From Neotamlana sargassicola (lineage in GTDB: Bacteria > Bacteroidota > Bacteroidia > Flavobacteriales > Flavobacteriaceae), in NCBI RefSeq assembly GCF_020523965.1, contig NZ_JAJAPX010000002.1, positions 620,001 to 684,000 on the forward strand: a DNA stretch of 64,000 nucleotides, given 5' to 3'. The position numbers were made by a program, and so were the translations under genes. Positions 25,857-35,649 of this stretch are shown here, piece by piece. The first letter of the stretch is position 1. Each line of letters opens with the position of its first letter. The notes beneath the pieces are model-generated. The model did no database searches. It had not been told where the DNA came from and saw only the letters and a program-made list of their open reading frames with translations.

Positions 25857-26739
25857 TCCAGTATTATTAAAAGAAACCGTTGATGGTTTAAATATAAAAC
25901 CAGATGGCGTTTATGTGGATGTTACATTTGGTGGTGGCGGACATAGCAAAGAAATTTTAAAACGACTTGGTGAAGATGGTAAGCTTTATGCTTTCGATCA
26001 AGATAAAGATGCACTTGAAAATGCTGTTGACGATCCTCGATTTACTTTAATTCATGAGAATTTTAGGTTCATAAAACGATTTTTAAGGTTTTATGGGGTG
26101 AAAAAAGTAGATGGTGTTTTGGCGGATTTTGGTGTGTCGTCACATCAATTTGATGTTGCTGAGCGTGGGTTTTCAACTCGCTTTGAGGCAAAGCTAGATA
26201 TGCGCATGAATCAAGATGATAGCTTGTCGGCATTTCATGTGGTTAACGAATATAGTGAGGAGCAGTTAAAACAAGTGTTGTTGCAGTATGGTGAGTTAAG
26301 GTCGGCTCCGGCAATGGCTCGATTAATTGTTGAAAATCGAGAAGTAGAGTCTATTGTAACAAGTGAGCAATTAAAATTGGTGCTTAAAAAGTTTTTGCCG
26401 CCAAGACATGAAAATAAGGTGTTGGCTCAAATCTATCAAGCTATTCGTGTCGAGGTAAATCAGGAAATTGAGGTTTTAAAAGAGTTTTTGTTGCAAACAC
26501 CAGAGATTTTAAATGAAAGAGGCAGGTTGAGTTTTATCTCATATCATTCTTTAGAGGATCGATTGGTAAAGCGTTTTATTAGAAACGGCATGTTCGAAGG
26601 TGAGCCGGAACGTGATGTATTCGGGAATTTTGAAGTTCCGCTTAAAAAAGTTGGAGGTTTAATAGTGCCAACAAAAGAAGAAATTAAAATAAATAATAGA
26701 GCAAGAAGTGCAAAGCTTAGGATTGCTGAAAAGGTTTAA
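25843..26739 (+). CDS. rsmH: 16S rRNA m4C1402 methyltransferase RsmH (MraW)
   Basis: A 298-residue SAM-dependent methyltransferase. MEYHNPVLLKETV is the standard family start, so I prefer the ATG at 25843 to the one at 25834. The SAM motif DVTFGGGGHSKEIL, then LADFGVSSHQFD and SYHSLEDRLVKRF are all present. It methylates C1402 in the decoding centre. The start lies within the end of mraZ (14-base overlap), so translation is coupled. Confidence 0.95.
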   Translation: MEYHNPVLLKETVDGLNIKPDGVYVDVTFGGGGHSKEILKRLGEDGKLYAFDQDKDALENAVDDPRFTLIHENFRFIKRFLRFYGVKKVDGVLADFGVSSHQFDVAERGFSTRFEAKLDMRMNQDDSLSAFHVVNEYSEEQLKQVLLQYGELRSAPAMARLIVENREVESIVTSEQLKLVLKKFLPPRHENKVLAQIYQAIRVEVNQEIEVLKEFLLQTPEILNERGRLSFISYHSLEDRLVKRFIRNGMFEGEPERDVFGNFEVPLKKVGGLIVPTKEEIKINNRARSAKLRIAEKV

Positions 26740-27057
26740 GTGAAAAAAAGTATTTATAACATATTAAAAGGAACGTTTTTAGTAAGCGATGATGCTTTTA
26801 AGAACTGGCGCTTCATTTTGTTTGTGTCTTTTTTGGCAATTGTAATGATTGCAAGTTCGCATAGTGCAGATAAAAAAGTGTACGAAATAGCAAAAATGAA
26901 AGAACAGGTTAAGGAGTTGAGGTCTGAGTTTGTTGATGGTCGTTCTAGGTTGATGAAAATAAAAATGGAATCTTCTGTGGTTGAGATTATGAATAAAAAA
27001 GGATTAGAAGTTTCAGTAATTCCTCCAAAAAAAATAAAAGTAAAAGCTCAAGAGTAG
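26740..27057 (+). CDS. ftsL: FtsL-like division protein
   Basis: A 105-residue bitopic protein with GTG start directly after the rsmH stop. It has a cytoplasmic N-terminus, one membrane helix at about 26-43 (ILFVSFLAIVMIASS), and an extracytoplasmic coiled coil of about 50 residues (KMKEQVKELRSEF). This is the layout of FtsL, which forms a complex with FtsQ and FtsB and links to FtsI/FtsW. Sequence conservation is low, so the name rests on position between rsmH and ftsI and on topology. Confidence 0.85.
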   Translation: MKKSIYNILKGTFLVSDDAFKNWRFILFVSFLAIVMIASSHSADKKVYEIAKMKEQVKELRSEFVDGRSRLMKIKMESSVVEIMNKKGLEVSVIPPKKIKVKAQE

Positions 27058-27061
27058 GTAA

Positions 27062-29071
27062 ATGGCAGTTAATGAAAAAGACATATTAAACCGATTGTAC
27101 TTTGTGGCAGGCTGTATGTTTGTGTTTGGGGTTGCTGTGGTGTTCAAATTGGTGAGTATTCAGTTTTTTCAAGGCGATAAATACAGGTCGATGGCTACTA
27201 AAGAGGTGGTTAAAGATGTTGTTATTCCTGCTAATAGAGGTAATGTGTATTCTGTTAATGGGAATTTGTTGGCTACATCGGTTCCAAAATATACTATTCG
27301 TATTGATGCTGTAACATCTAGAAGCTCGACATTCGAAGAGAATGTAAAGCCTTTAAGTGATTCATTGTCTCGTTTTTTTAAAAATAGATCTTCAAGTTAT
27401 TTCGAAAAGCGGCTTAGAAAAGCACGGGCTAATAAAAATAGATACTATTTGTTAGCTAAAAATATCGGTTATTCCGATTATGTGCGTATGCGTAATTTTC
27501 CGTTGTTGGAAAAAGGAGCGTATAAAGGTGGATTAATTGTGGAGCAAACTACTATGCGGGAGCATCCAATGGGAGATATTGCCCACAGAACAATTGGTTA
27601 CGAACGTTTTGATGAAGACGGCAATGTAACACGTCCTGGAATTGATGGTGCTTTCGGGATTAAATACTTGCGCGGTGTTGATGGGAAGCGTAAAAAGCAA
27701 TTAATAGGAAAAAAACAGTGGAAGCCGTTGCATGATGCGAACGAAATTGAACCGCAAGATGGTTACGATGTGTACACTACTATCGATGTTAATATTCAAG
27801 ATATTGCGCATCATGCATTGTTGGAGCAGTTGGAGTATTATGAAGCCGATCATGGTTGTGTTGTGGTTATGGAAACTAAAACAGGGGAAATTCGCGCAAT
27901 TTCAAATTTAGGAAGAAATAAAAACGGAAAATATATTGAGCGCTTAAATTATGCGGTAGGTGAAAGTCATGAGCCAGGTTCTACGTTTAAGGTTATGGCT
28001 TTAATGGCTGCTTTAGAGGATAAGGTAGTAGATACTGCTACGGTTATAGATACTAAGGCTGGTTATAAACAGTTTTATGGTCGCGCAATTTATGATACGC
28101 ATGGTCATGGTAAAATTTCTACGGCGCGAGTTTTAGAGGTGTCTTCTAATATTGGGTTGGCTACAATAGTAGATAACGGGTATGCTTCTAACCCGAAAAA
28201 ATTTATTAATAGGCTAAAGTCTTGGGGATTAAATAAGCCAATTGGTTTGTCGCTTATTGGTGAGGGAACTCCTGTAATTCCGGAGCCAGGAGATAAAATT
28301 TGGAGTAAAAACGCATTGCCTTCTATGGCGTATGGGTATAATTTAAAGTTAACGCCATTGCAAACGCTAACATTTTATAATGCTATTGCGAATAATGGTG
28401 TCATGGTAAAACCACGATTTATTCAATCGGTTCGCGAGTTGGATAGAGTTGTTGAAAGTTTTGAGGAAGAAGTGGTAAACGAAAAAATTTGTTCCGAAAA
28501 AACTTTAAAATCAATGCAGACTATGCTTAAAAATGTGGTTGTTCGTGGTACGGGTAGGTCGTTGTCTCTTGATTATTTTTCAATGGCAGGTAAAACGGGT
28601 ACGGCACAAACTGAATATTGGATGAAGGACTGGAAACAAAATCGCCGATACATTTCGTCGTTTGCAGGGTATTTTCCTGCTGAAAATCCAAAATATTCAT
28701 GCATTGTGGTAATACATAAGCCTAGCGTAAAAAAAGGGTATTATGGCGCCGATGTTACGGGGCCTGTGTTTAAAAAAGTGGCTCAGAAAATATATATCGA
28801 TACGCCTGATGTCGACGAGATTGAAACCTTAAATATTCAAAAGGCTTCGGTAAAAAAGGAATACGAAAGTTTTTATAGTACGGCTCAGAGATACAAAACT
28901 ATTATGCCAGATTTGGTTGGTATTCCAGCTATGGATGCGGTGGTCTTGTTAGAAAACATGCAGGTAGATGTTAAGGTTAAGCTTAACGGGAATGGTGTTG
29001 TTAAAGCTCAGTCGGTAAATAAAAACACCAAGTTAAAAAATAATCAAACCGTAGTATTAACAGCGTCATGA
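27062..29071 (+). CDS. ftsI: Division-specific transpeptidase FtsI (PBP3 type) with PASTA domain
   Basis: A 669-residue class B penicillin-binding protein. It has one N-terminal membrane helix (about 13-33), a pedestal domain, then the transpeptidase with S307-x2-K310 (GSTFK), SSN near 360 and K511-T512-G513 (AGKTGTAQ). A single PASTA domain occupies about 607-669, starting IMPDLVGIPAMDAV. It cross-links septal peptidoglycan with FtsW. PASTA domains are standard on this protein in Bacteroidota. The last 4 bases overlap murE. Confidence 0.94.
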   Translation: MAVNEKDILNRLYFVAGCMFVFGVAVVFKLVSIQFFQGDKYRSMATKEVVKDVVIPANRGNVYSVNGNLLATSVPKYTIRIDAVTSRSSTFEENVKPLSDSLSRFFKNRSSSYFEKRLRKARANKNRYYLLAKNIGYSDYVRMRNFPLLEKGAYKGGLIVEQTTMREHPMGDIAHRTIGYERFDEDGNVTRPGIDGAFGIKYLRGVDGKRKKQLIGKKQWKPLHDANEIEPQDGYDVYTTIDVNIQDIAHHALLEQLEYYEADHGCVVVMETKTGEIRAISNLGRNKNGKYIERLNYAVGESHEPGSTFKVMALMAALEDKVVDTATVIDTKAGYKQFYGRAIYDTHGHGKISTARVLEVSSNIGLATIVDNGYASNPKKFINRLKSWGLNKPIGLSLIGEGTPVIPEPGDKIWSKNALPSMAYGYNLKLTPLQTLTFYNAIANNGVMVKPRFIQSVRELDRVVESFEEEVVNEKICSEKTLKSMQTMLKNVVVRGTGRSLSLDYFSMAGKTGTAQTEYWMKDWKQNRRYISSFAGYFPAENPKYSCIVVIHKPSVKKGYYGADVTGPVFKKVAQKIYIDTPDVDEIETLNIQKASVKKEYESFYSTAQRYKTIMPDLVGIPAMDAVVLLENMQVDVKVKLNGNGVVKAQSVNKNTKLKNNQTVVLTAS

Positions 29072-30531
29072 TGGTTTTAAAAGACATATTATATAAGGTA
29101 GCTATAAATGCTGTGGTAGGTAGTACACTTACAGAGGTGTATGCGGTAAATTTCGATTCTAGAAAAATTGCTGCAAACGATTTGTTTGTTGCTATAAATG
29201 GTGTTACGGTTGATGGTCATGAGTTTATCGATGTGGCTATAAAAAAAGGCGCAAAAAGTATTGTTTGTGAGCGTATTCCTGAGGTTTTGGTTGATGGGGT
29301 GACATATGTTGAGGTAGATAACTCGAACAAAGCTTTGGCAATAATAGCTTCAAATTATTACGAAAATCCATCTGAAAACTTAAAGTTAGTTGGTGTAACA
29401 GGAACTAACGGAAAAACTACGGTTGCAAGTTTGTTATATCAGCTGTTTAAAAATGCTGGTTACAAGGTTGGGTTGTTGTCTACTGTAAAAATAATGGTTG
29501 ATAATGTTGAGTATAAAGCAACGCACACTACGCCAGACTCGTTGACTATAAATAAGTATTTAACTGAAATGAGTGTTGCTGGTGTGGAGTTTTGTTTTAT
29601 GGAAGTGAGCTCCCATGGTATTCATCAGTATCGTACCGAAGGATTGCATTTTGAAGGTGGTATATTTACTAATCTGTCTCACGATCATTTAGATTATCAT
29701 AAAACGTTCGCTGAATACCGAGATGTTAAAAAGAAGTTTTTTGATGAGTTATCGTCAAAATCATTTGCATTAGTCAATATCGATGATAAAAATGGCATGG
29801 TAATGCTGCAAAATACCAAAGCAAAAAAATACACTTACGCATTAAAAGAATATGCTGATTATAAAGCCCAAATTCTAGAAAATCAACTTACTGGTTTATT
29901 GCTGAAGGTTAACGATAGCGAAGTTTGGACAAGGCTTATTGGGAATTTCAACGCCTATAATGTGTTGGCGATTTTCGCTACAGCGGAATTGTTAGGACTT
30001 GAAAAAGTTGAAGTTTTAAGATTGATAAGTGATTTGCAAAGTGTTAGCGGACGTTTTCAGTATTTAATTTCAGATACAAAAATCACTGCTATTGTAGATT
30101 ATGCACATACACCAGATGCTTTAAAAAATGTGTTAGAAACTATAAATAGCATTCGGACAAAAAACGAAGAGTTAATAACGGTTGTAGGTTGTGGTGGCGA
30201 TCGCGATAAAACAAAGCGACCTAAAATGGGGCATATAGCTTCGGCCTTAAGCACTAAAGTCATTTTTACAAATGATAATCCTAGAACAGAAAACGCGCAA
30301 GATATTTTAAATGAAATTGAAGATGGTGTAGAACCTCAAAATTTTAAAAAGGTTTTAACGATTGCAGATAGAAAACAGGCTATAAAAACAGCTTGCCAAA
30401 TGGCGCAGCCAAACGATATTGTTTTAATAGCGGGTAAAGGTCATGAGAACTATCAAGAGATAAACGGAGAGCGTTTCGATTTCGATGACTTTAAAATTGT
30501 AAAAGAGTTATTAGTAAAACTAGAAAAATAA
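29068..30531 (+). CDS. murE: UDP-MurNAc-tripeptide synthetase MurE
   Basis: A 487-residue Mur ligase. The ATP loop is GVTGTNGKTT at about 110-119, with the central HTTPDS and FTNLSHDHLDYH segments, then VDYAHTPDAL. The motif DNPR near residue 410 is the signature of enzymes adding meso-diaminopimelate rather than lysine. The start overlaps ftsI by 4 bases. It adds the third residue to the stem peptide in the cytoplasm. Confidence 0.95.
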   Translation: MMVLKDILYKVAINAVVGSTLTEVYAVNFDSRKIAANDLFVAINGVTVDGHEFIDVAIKKGAKSIVCERIPEVLVDGVTYVEVDNSNKALAIIASNYYENPSENLKLVGVTGTNGKTTVASLLYQLFKNAGYKVGLLSTVKIMVDNVEYKATHTTPDSLTINKYLTEMSVAGVEFCFMEVSSHGIHQYRTEGLHFEGGIFTNLSHDHLDYHKTFAEYRDVKKKFFDELSSKSFALVNIDDKNGMVMLQNTKAKKYTYALKEYADYKAQILENQLTGLLLKVNDSEVWTRLIGNFNAYNVLAIFATAELLGLEKVEVLRLISDLQSVSGRFQYLISDTKITAIVDYAHTPDALKNVLETINSIRTKNEELITVVGCGGDRDKTKRPKMGHIASALSTKVIFTNDNPRTENAQDILNEIEDGVEPQNFKKVLTIADRKQAIKTACQMAQPNDIVLIAGKGHENYQEINGERFDFDDFKIVKELLVKLEK

Positions 30532-30533
30532 TG

Positions 30534-30557
30534 GTCACGCTGAGCGCAGTCGAAGCG
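30534..30557. repeat. Dispersed hairpin repeat, copy 1 (murE-mraY gap)
   Basis: The first of three copies of a 24-base element. Its arms are ACGCT and AGCGT around GAGCGCAGTCGA. Compared with copies 2 and 3 it has two changes, one on each arm, that keep the pairing. Confidence 0.85.
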
Positions 30558-30582
30558 TAATTGAAAAATCAAAAAATAAAGA

Positions 30583-31824
30583 ATGTTATACTACTTATTT
30601 GAATATTTAGAAAAACAGTTTCAGTTTCCTGGAGCCACGCTTTTTGGGTTTTTAACCTTTAGAGCGGCTTTAGCTATGATTTTGTCTTTATTAATATCAA
30701 CTATCTATGGTAAGCGCATCATTGGTTTTTTACAAAAAAAGCAAATGGGAGAAACCATTCGCGATTTAGGTTTAGCGGGTCAAGCAGAAAAGGCAGGTAC
30801 GCCAACCATGGGTGGAATCATTATTATAATTGCCACTTTAATACCGGTATTGCTTATTGCTAAACTTGAGAATGTTTACATCATTCTATTAATTGTTACT
30901 ACGCTCTGGATGGGAGTTATTGGTTTTGTAGACGATTATATTAAAAAGTTTAAAAACGATAAAGAAGGCTTAAAAGGTAAGTTTAAAGTAATGGGGCAAG
31001 TTGGTCTGGGTGTTATTGTAGGAGCTACATTATACTTTAGCCCTGCGGTTACTATGAAAGAAAAGCTGCCTGTAGAACAACAACAAGTGCTGTTGGCAGA
31101 AAACCCTGAAATAGCACCATCAAAATTATTTAAGCCAGAAGAAAAATCAACAAAAACTACAATTCCATTTTTTAAAGGAAATGAGTTTGATTATGCCGAT
31201 TTAATTACATGGATTAGTCCGAGTCTTGAAAAATACGCTTGGATCATTTTTATAATAGTCGCCATTTTTATAATTACGGCGGTTTCAAACGGTGCAAATT
31301 TAACCGATGGTATTGATGGTTTAGCGGCAGGAACTTCGGCTATAATTGTTCTGGTGCTAGGTATTTTCGCTTGGATCTCTAGTAACATCATATTTTCAGA
31401 GTACTTAAATATAATGTACATCCCAAGGGTGGAAGAAATCACCATTTATACCACAGCTTTTGTTGGAGCTTTAATCGGATTTTTATGGTACAATACTTAT
31501 CCTGCGCAAGTATTCATGGGAGATACGGGTAGTTTAACCATAGGTGGTATTATTGCTGTAATTGCTATTGCAGTTCGTAAGGAATGGTTAATTCCTGTGT
31601 TGTGTGGCATCTTTTTAGCCGAAAATTTATCTGTGGTTATGCAGGTAAGTTGGTTTAAATATACAAAGAAAAAATATGGAGAAGGTCGTCGCATTTTCAA
31701 AATGTCGCCTCTACATCATCATTATCAAAAATTAGGATATCACGAAAGTAAAATAGTAACACGATTTTGGATTGTGGGTATTTTGTTAGCTATTCTTTCA
31801 ATAGTAACCTTAAAAATCAGATAA
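30583..31824 (+). CDS. mraY: Phospho-MurNAc-pentapeptide transferase MraY
   Basis: A 413-residue membrane enzyme with about ten membrane helices. Active-site signatures are present: [16 protein letters not shown] (first catalytic aspartates), [10 protein letters not shown], and MGDTGSL, with [17 protein letters not shown] near the end. The protein has a longer cytoplasmic loop around residues 165-200 than the usual 360-residue enzymes, typical of Bacteroidota. It makes lipid I. Gaps on both sides hold a hairpin repeat. Confidence 0.95.
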   Translation: MLYYLFEYLEKQFQFPGATLFGFLTFRAALAMILSLLISTIYGKRIIGFLQKKQMGETIRDLGLAGQAEKAGTPTMGGIIIIIATLIPVLLIAKLENVYIILLIVTTLWMGVIGFVDDYIKKFKNDKEGLKGKFKVMGQVGLGVIVGATLYFSPAVTMKEKLPVEQQQVLLAENPEIAPSKLFKPEEKSTKTTIPFFKGNEFDYADLITWISPSLEKYAWIIFIIVAIFIITAVSNGANLTDGIDGLAAGTSAIIVLVLGIFAWISSNIIFSEYLNIMYIPRVEEITIYTTAFVGALIGFLWYNTYPAQVFMGDTGSLTIGGIIAVIAIAVRKEWLIPVLCGIFLAENLSVVMQVSWFKYTKKKYGEGRRIFKMSPLHHHYQKLGYHESKIVTRFWIVGILLAILSIVTLKIR

Positions 31825-31827
31825 AAT

Positions 31828-31851
31828 GTCACACTGAGCGCAGTCGAAGTG
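31828..31851. repeat. Dispersed hairpin repeat, copy 2 (mraY-murD gap)
   Basis: Identical to copy 3 over at least 28 bases, with arms ACACT and AGTGT. Same orientation as the other copies. Confidence 0.88.
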
Positions 31852-31879
31852 TTTCAAGTATTTAAAAAGTAAAAATTGA

Positions 31880-33217
31880 ATGAAAAAACAAAAGCTTGTA
31901 ATTCTTGGAGGAGGAGAAAGTGGAGTTGGAACTGCACTTTTAGGAAAGGCAAAAGGTTACGATGTTTTTGTTTCAGATAAAGGAAAAATTAAAGAAAACT
32001 ATAAAGAAGTTCTTATACATAATGAGATTGAATGGGAAGATGAGCAGCATAGCGAATCTAAAATTTTAGATGCCGATGTGGTTATGAAAAGTCCAGGAAT
32101 TCCAGATAAAGTGGCTTTGGTAAAACAAATTCGTGAAAAGGGGATACCTGTGGTTTCTGAAATTGAATTTGCATCAAAATTTACAAATGCTACAATTGTT
32201 GGAATTACCGGGAGTAACGGTAAAACTACTACGGCAAGTTTAACGCATCATATTTTAAAACAAGAATTAAATGTGGGGCTTGCTGGAAATATTGGCGACA
32301 GTTTTGCTAAACAGATTTTAGAAGAGGATTTTGATAATTACGTGCTGGAAATAAGTAGTTTTCAGTTAGATGATATCAAAGATTTTAAACCGAAAATTGC
32401 TGTGATAACCAATATAACACCCGATCATTTAGATCGATATGATTATAAGTTTGAAAACTACATTGCTTCAAAATTTAAAATAGCAATGAATCAAACAAAA
32501 GATGATTATTTGATTTATGATGCCGATGATGAAGTTATTACGAATCATTTAAAAAACAACCCAGTTCAATCAACATTATTGCCATTTTCATTAACTAAAA
32601 CTATAGAGAACGGCGCGTATTTAAAGGACGATAACATAATAATAACAATAGAAAAAAACCAGATAATTATGCCGACATCAAGCTTGACATTAGAGGGGAA
32701 GCACAATGTAAAGAACGCTATGGCGTCTTCAACAGTTGCTCATTTATTAAAAATTAGAAAACAAACTATTCGTGAGAGTTTAGAGAATTTTCAGGGTGTC
32801 GAGCATCGCTTAGAGGAGGTGCTAAAAATTAATAAAGTAAAATACATTAACGACTCTAAAGCAACCAATGTAAATGCAACATATTTTGCTTTAGAAAGTA
32901 TGGATGCACCAACCGTTTGGATTGTTGGTGGTGTAGATAAAGGAAATAATTACCAAGAGTTATTTCGATTTGTGAACGAAAAAGTAAAGGCTATTATTTG
33001 TTTAGGTGTAGATAATAAAAAGTTGTTTGAGGCTTTTGGTAATATGGTTGATGTTATTGTTGAAACTCAATTTATGAGCGAAGCTGTAAAAATTGCTTAT
33101 AAAGTGGCAGAATCTGGAGATAATGTATTGTTATCGCCTGCATGTGCAAGTTTCGATTTGTTTGAAAATTACGAAGATAGAGGGCGTCAATTTAAAAACG
33201 CTGTAAGAAATTTATAA
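31880..33217 (+). CDS. murD: UDP-MurNAc-L-alanine:D-glutamate ligase MurD
   Basis: A 445-residue Mur ligase: an N-terminal UDP-binding Rossmann part (VILGGGESGVGTALL), ATP loop GITGSNGKTTT at about 112-122, NITPDHLDRYD, and the C-terminal domain with NDSKATNVNAT and SPACASFDLF, both MurD signatures. It adds D-glutamate to the UDP-MurNAc-L-Ala precursor in the cytoplasm. Confidence 0.95.
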   Translation: MKKQKLVILGGGESGVGTALLGKAKGYDVFVSDKGKIKENYKEVLIHNEIEWEDEQHSESKILDADVVMKSPGIPDKVALVKQIREKGIPVVSEIEFASKFTNATIVGITGSNGKTTTASLTHHILKQELNVGLAGNIGDSFAKQILEEDFDNYVLEISSFQLDDIKDFKPKIAVITNITPDHLDRYDYKFENYIASKFKIAMNQTKDDYLIYDADDEVITNHLKNNPVQSTLLPFSLTKTIENGAYLKDDNIIITIEKNQIIMPTSSLTLEGKHNVKNAMASSTVAHLLKIRKQTIRESLENFQGVEHRLEEVLKINKVKYINDSKATNVNATYFALESMDAPTVWIVGGVDKGNNYQELFRFVNEKVKAIICLGVDNKKLFEAFGNMVDVIVETQFMSEAVKIAYKVAESGDNVLLSPACASFDLFENYEDRGRQFKNAVRNL

Positions 33218-33226
33218 ACCTAGTGT

Positions 33227-33250
33227 GTCACACTGAGCGCAGTCGAAGTG
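33227..33250. repeat. Dispersed hairpin repeat, copy 3 (murD-ftsW gap)
   Basis: Same element as copy 2, identical over at least 28 bases, same orientation. The core reads CACTGAGCGCAGTCGAAGTG. Confidence 0.88.
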
Positions 33251-33321
33251 TTTATAGGTTAAAAAATGAAAATAAGAAAAAAATAAAACAAAAGTTCTTT
33301 TTAAGAAGGAAGAAATAAAGA

Positions 33322-34515
33322 ATGCAAGCACTATTTAAAAACATAAAAGGAGATAGGTTAATATGGGCAATTATTGCGCTGTTGGCTATTTTGTCGTTTT
33401 TACCAGTGTATAGTGCTGCGAGTAATTTGGCTTATAAAAGTGGCGGAAATACGTTTGCCTTTTTTGTAAAACACTTTATGCACTTGTTTTTTGGTTTTGT
33501 TATAATGTTTGGTGTGCATAAAATACCTTATCGATATTTTAGAGGGTTGTCCTTAATTATGATACCGGTGGTGTTGGTGCTTTTAGCTATTACCATGCTT
33601 CAAGGAACAACTATAGAAGGGGCAAACGCTAGCCGATGGATACAAATACCATTTGTGGGTATGTCTTTTCAAACATCAACGCTGGCGTCCGTTGTGTTAA
33701 TGGTTTATGTGTCCAGGTACATGTCTAAAATTAAAGATAAAAATGTAACTTTTAAAGAAACTATTTTACCGCTTTGGTTAGTGGTTTTCTTAATACTTAT
33801 ATTAATTTTGCCAGCGAATTTTTCAACAGCAGCTATTATGTTTTTAATGGTATTGATGTTGGTTTTCTTAGGAGGTTATCCAATAAAGTATTTGGCTGTA
33901 ATTGTGGGTTCTGGGTTGTTGGTTTTAACGATTTTTGTGCTAGCAGCAAAAGCATTTCCCGATGCTATGCCCAACCGTGTTGATACATGGATGGGGCGTA
34001 TTGAAAGTTTTTCGAATCCAGAAGATACAGAATCCGATTATCAAATTGAGAAGGCAAAAATAGCTATAGCAACGGGCGGTATACAAGGTGTTGGTCCTGG
34101 AAAAAGTATGCAAAAAAACTTTTTACCACAATCTTCATCCGATTTTATTTTTGCCATCATTATTGAGGAATATGGTTTAATAGGTGGTTTTACAATCATG
34201 ATTTTGTATTTGTGGTTGTTGTTCAGAATTGTAATTGTGGCACAAAAATCTGATACTATTTTTGGAAAGTTATTAGCGCTAGGTGTGGGGTTGCCCATTG
34301 TTTTTCAGGCTTTAATAAACATGGCAGTTGCAGTAGAATTGTTTCCGGTTACGGGGCAAACGTTACCATTAATAAGTAGTGGTGGTACCTCTATTTGGAT
34401 GACGTGTTTAGCGCTTGGTATTATTTTAAGCGTTAGTGCTAAAAGAGAAGAGATAAAAGAACAAGAAAATATAGAAGATAATCCTTTAGAGGTTTTAAGT
34501 GAAGCGCTCGATTAA
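33322..34515 (+). CDS. ftsW: Septal peptidoglycan glycosyltransferase FtsW
   Basis: A 397-residue SEDS-family protein with about ten membrane helices. Family signatures seen: an early AASNLAYK segment, WIQIPFVGMSFQTS, a conserved periplasmic loop with the catalytic acid (IEEYGLIGG), and the late GQTLPLISSGGTS. It polymerises glycan at the septum with FtsI. The gene follows the third hairpin repeat and precedes murG. Confidence 0.94.
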   Translation: MQALFKNIKGDRLIWAIIALLAILSFLPVYSAASNLAYKSGGNTFAFFVKHFMHLFFGFVIMFGVHKIPYRYFRGLSLIMIPVVLVLLAITMLQGTTIEGANASRWIQIPFVGMSFQTSTLASVVLMVYVSRYMSKIKDKNVTFKETILPLWLVVFLILILILPANFSTAAIMFLMVLMLVFLGGYPIKYLAVIVGSGLLVLTIFVLAAKAFPDAMPNRVDTWMGRIESFSNPEDTESDYQIEKAKIAIATGGIQGVGPGKSMQKNFLPQSSSDFIFAIIIEEYGLIGGFTIMILYLWLLFRIVIVAQKSDTIFGKLLALGVGLPIVFQALINMAVAVELFPVTGQTLPLISSGGTSIWMTCLALGIILSVSAKREEIKEQENIEDNPLEVLSEALD

Positions 34516-34542
34516 AGTTTTAAAAGATTAAATAATCACAAA

Positions 34543-35649
34543 TTGGTGACAAAAAAAGAAACATATAAAATTATTTTATCCGGAGGTGGTACAGGGGGGC
34601 ATATTTATCCTGCTGTAGCCATTGCTAACGAGTTAAAATCACGTTACCCAAATGCTGAATTTTTGTTTGTAGGCGCTAAGGATAGAATGGAAATGGAAAA
34701 AGTGCCGCAAGCAGGATATAATATTGAAGGCTTGTGGATTTCTGGTATTCAGCGTAAGTTGACATTGAAGAATGCCATGTTCCCAATAAAATTGGTTAGT
34801 AGTTTGTGGAAAGCTCGTAAAATTGTACGTGCCTTTAAACCTGACTTTGCCATTGGTACAGGCGGTTTTGCGAGTGGTCCGCTGCTTCATGTCGCAGCTT
34901 CAAAAGGTATTCCAACTTTAATACAAGAACAAAATTCATTTCCCGGTATCACAAATAAATTGTTAGCTAAAAAAGTTAATAAAATATGTGTGGCTTATGA
35001 TGGTTTAGAGCGTTTTTTTCCAAAAGATAAAATTGTAAAAACAGGAAACCCGGTTCGTAAGGGGCTTTTAAATATAGAAGATAAAACTGTTGAAGCTAAA
35101 AACTTCTTCAATTTAAAACATGGTAAAAATACACTTTTAGTTATAGGTGGAAGTCTGGGGTCAAGACGTATTAATCAATTAATTGAAAAGGAATTAGACT
35201 TTCTTGATATGCAAAATGTCCAGATTATCTGGCAATGTGGTAAGTTGTATTATCAGCAGTATAAAATTTATAACAATACAAAAAACGTACAAGTTTACGA
35301 GTTTTTAAATAATATGGATTTTGCTTACGCTGCCGCAGATATTATAGTGTCTCGTGCGGGAGCAAGTTCGGTTTCCGAATTATGTATTGTTGGTAAGCCG
35401 GTGATATTTATACCGTCTCCAAATGTGGCCGAAGACCATCAAACTAAAAACGCTATGGCGATTGTGGAGAAGGATGCAGCGTTATTAATTAAAGAAGAAG
35501 ATTTAGATGCCGACTTTCAAAATAAATTTTCACAATTGGTGTCTTCTTCAGAAAAGCAAAAAGCTTTAGGGACAAATATTAAAAAATTAGCATTGGTAAA
35601 TGCAACAAACGATATTGTAAAAGAGGTTGAAAACCTATTAAAAAAGTAA
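34543..35649 (+). CDS. murG: UDP-GlcNAc:lipid I transferase MurG
   Basis: A 368-residue GT-B glycosyltransferase. The lipid-binding loop [14 protein letters not shown] is near the start, with [10 protein letters not shown] and [12 protein letters not shown] in the UDP-GlcNAc site. No ATG is available: the start is TTG at 34543 or GTG at 34546, and GTG may be the true one. It makes lipid II on the inner face of the membrane. Its TAA shares one base with the murC ATG. Confidence 0.94.
   Translation: MVTKKETYKIILSGGGTGGHIYPAVAIANELKSRYPNAEFLFVGAKDRMEMEKVPQAGYNIEGLWISGIQRKLTLKNAMFPIKLVSSLWKARKIVRAFKPDFAIGTGGFASGPLLHVAASKGIPTLIQEQNSFPGITNKLLAKKVNKICVAYDGLERFFPKDKIVKTGNPVRKGLLNIEDKTVEAKNFFNLKHGKNTLLVIGGSLGSRRINQLIEKELDFLDMQNVQIIWQCGKLYYQQYKIYNNTKNVQVYEFLNNMDFAYAAADIIVSRAGASSVSELCIVGKPVIFIPSPNVAEDHQTKNAMAIVEKDAALLIKEEDLDADFQNKFSQLVSSSEKQKALGTNIKKLALVNATNDIVKEVENLLKK

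Noticed and set aside
30534-33250. Three dcw repeats as a CRISPR or phage attachment site
   Set aside because: They are more than 1.2 kb apart, each in a gap between housekeeping genes, without spacers or integrase.
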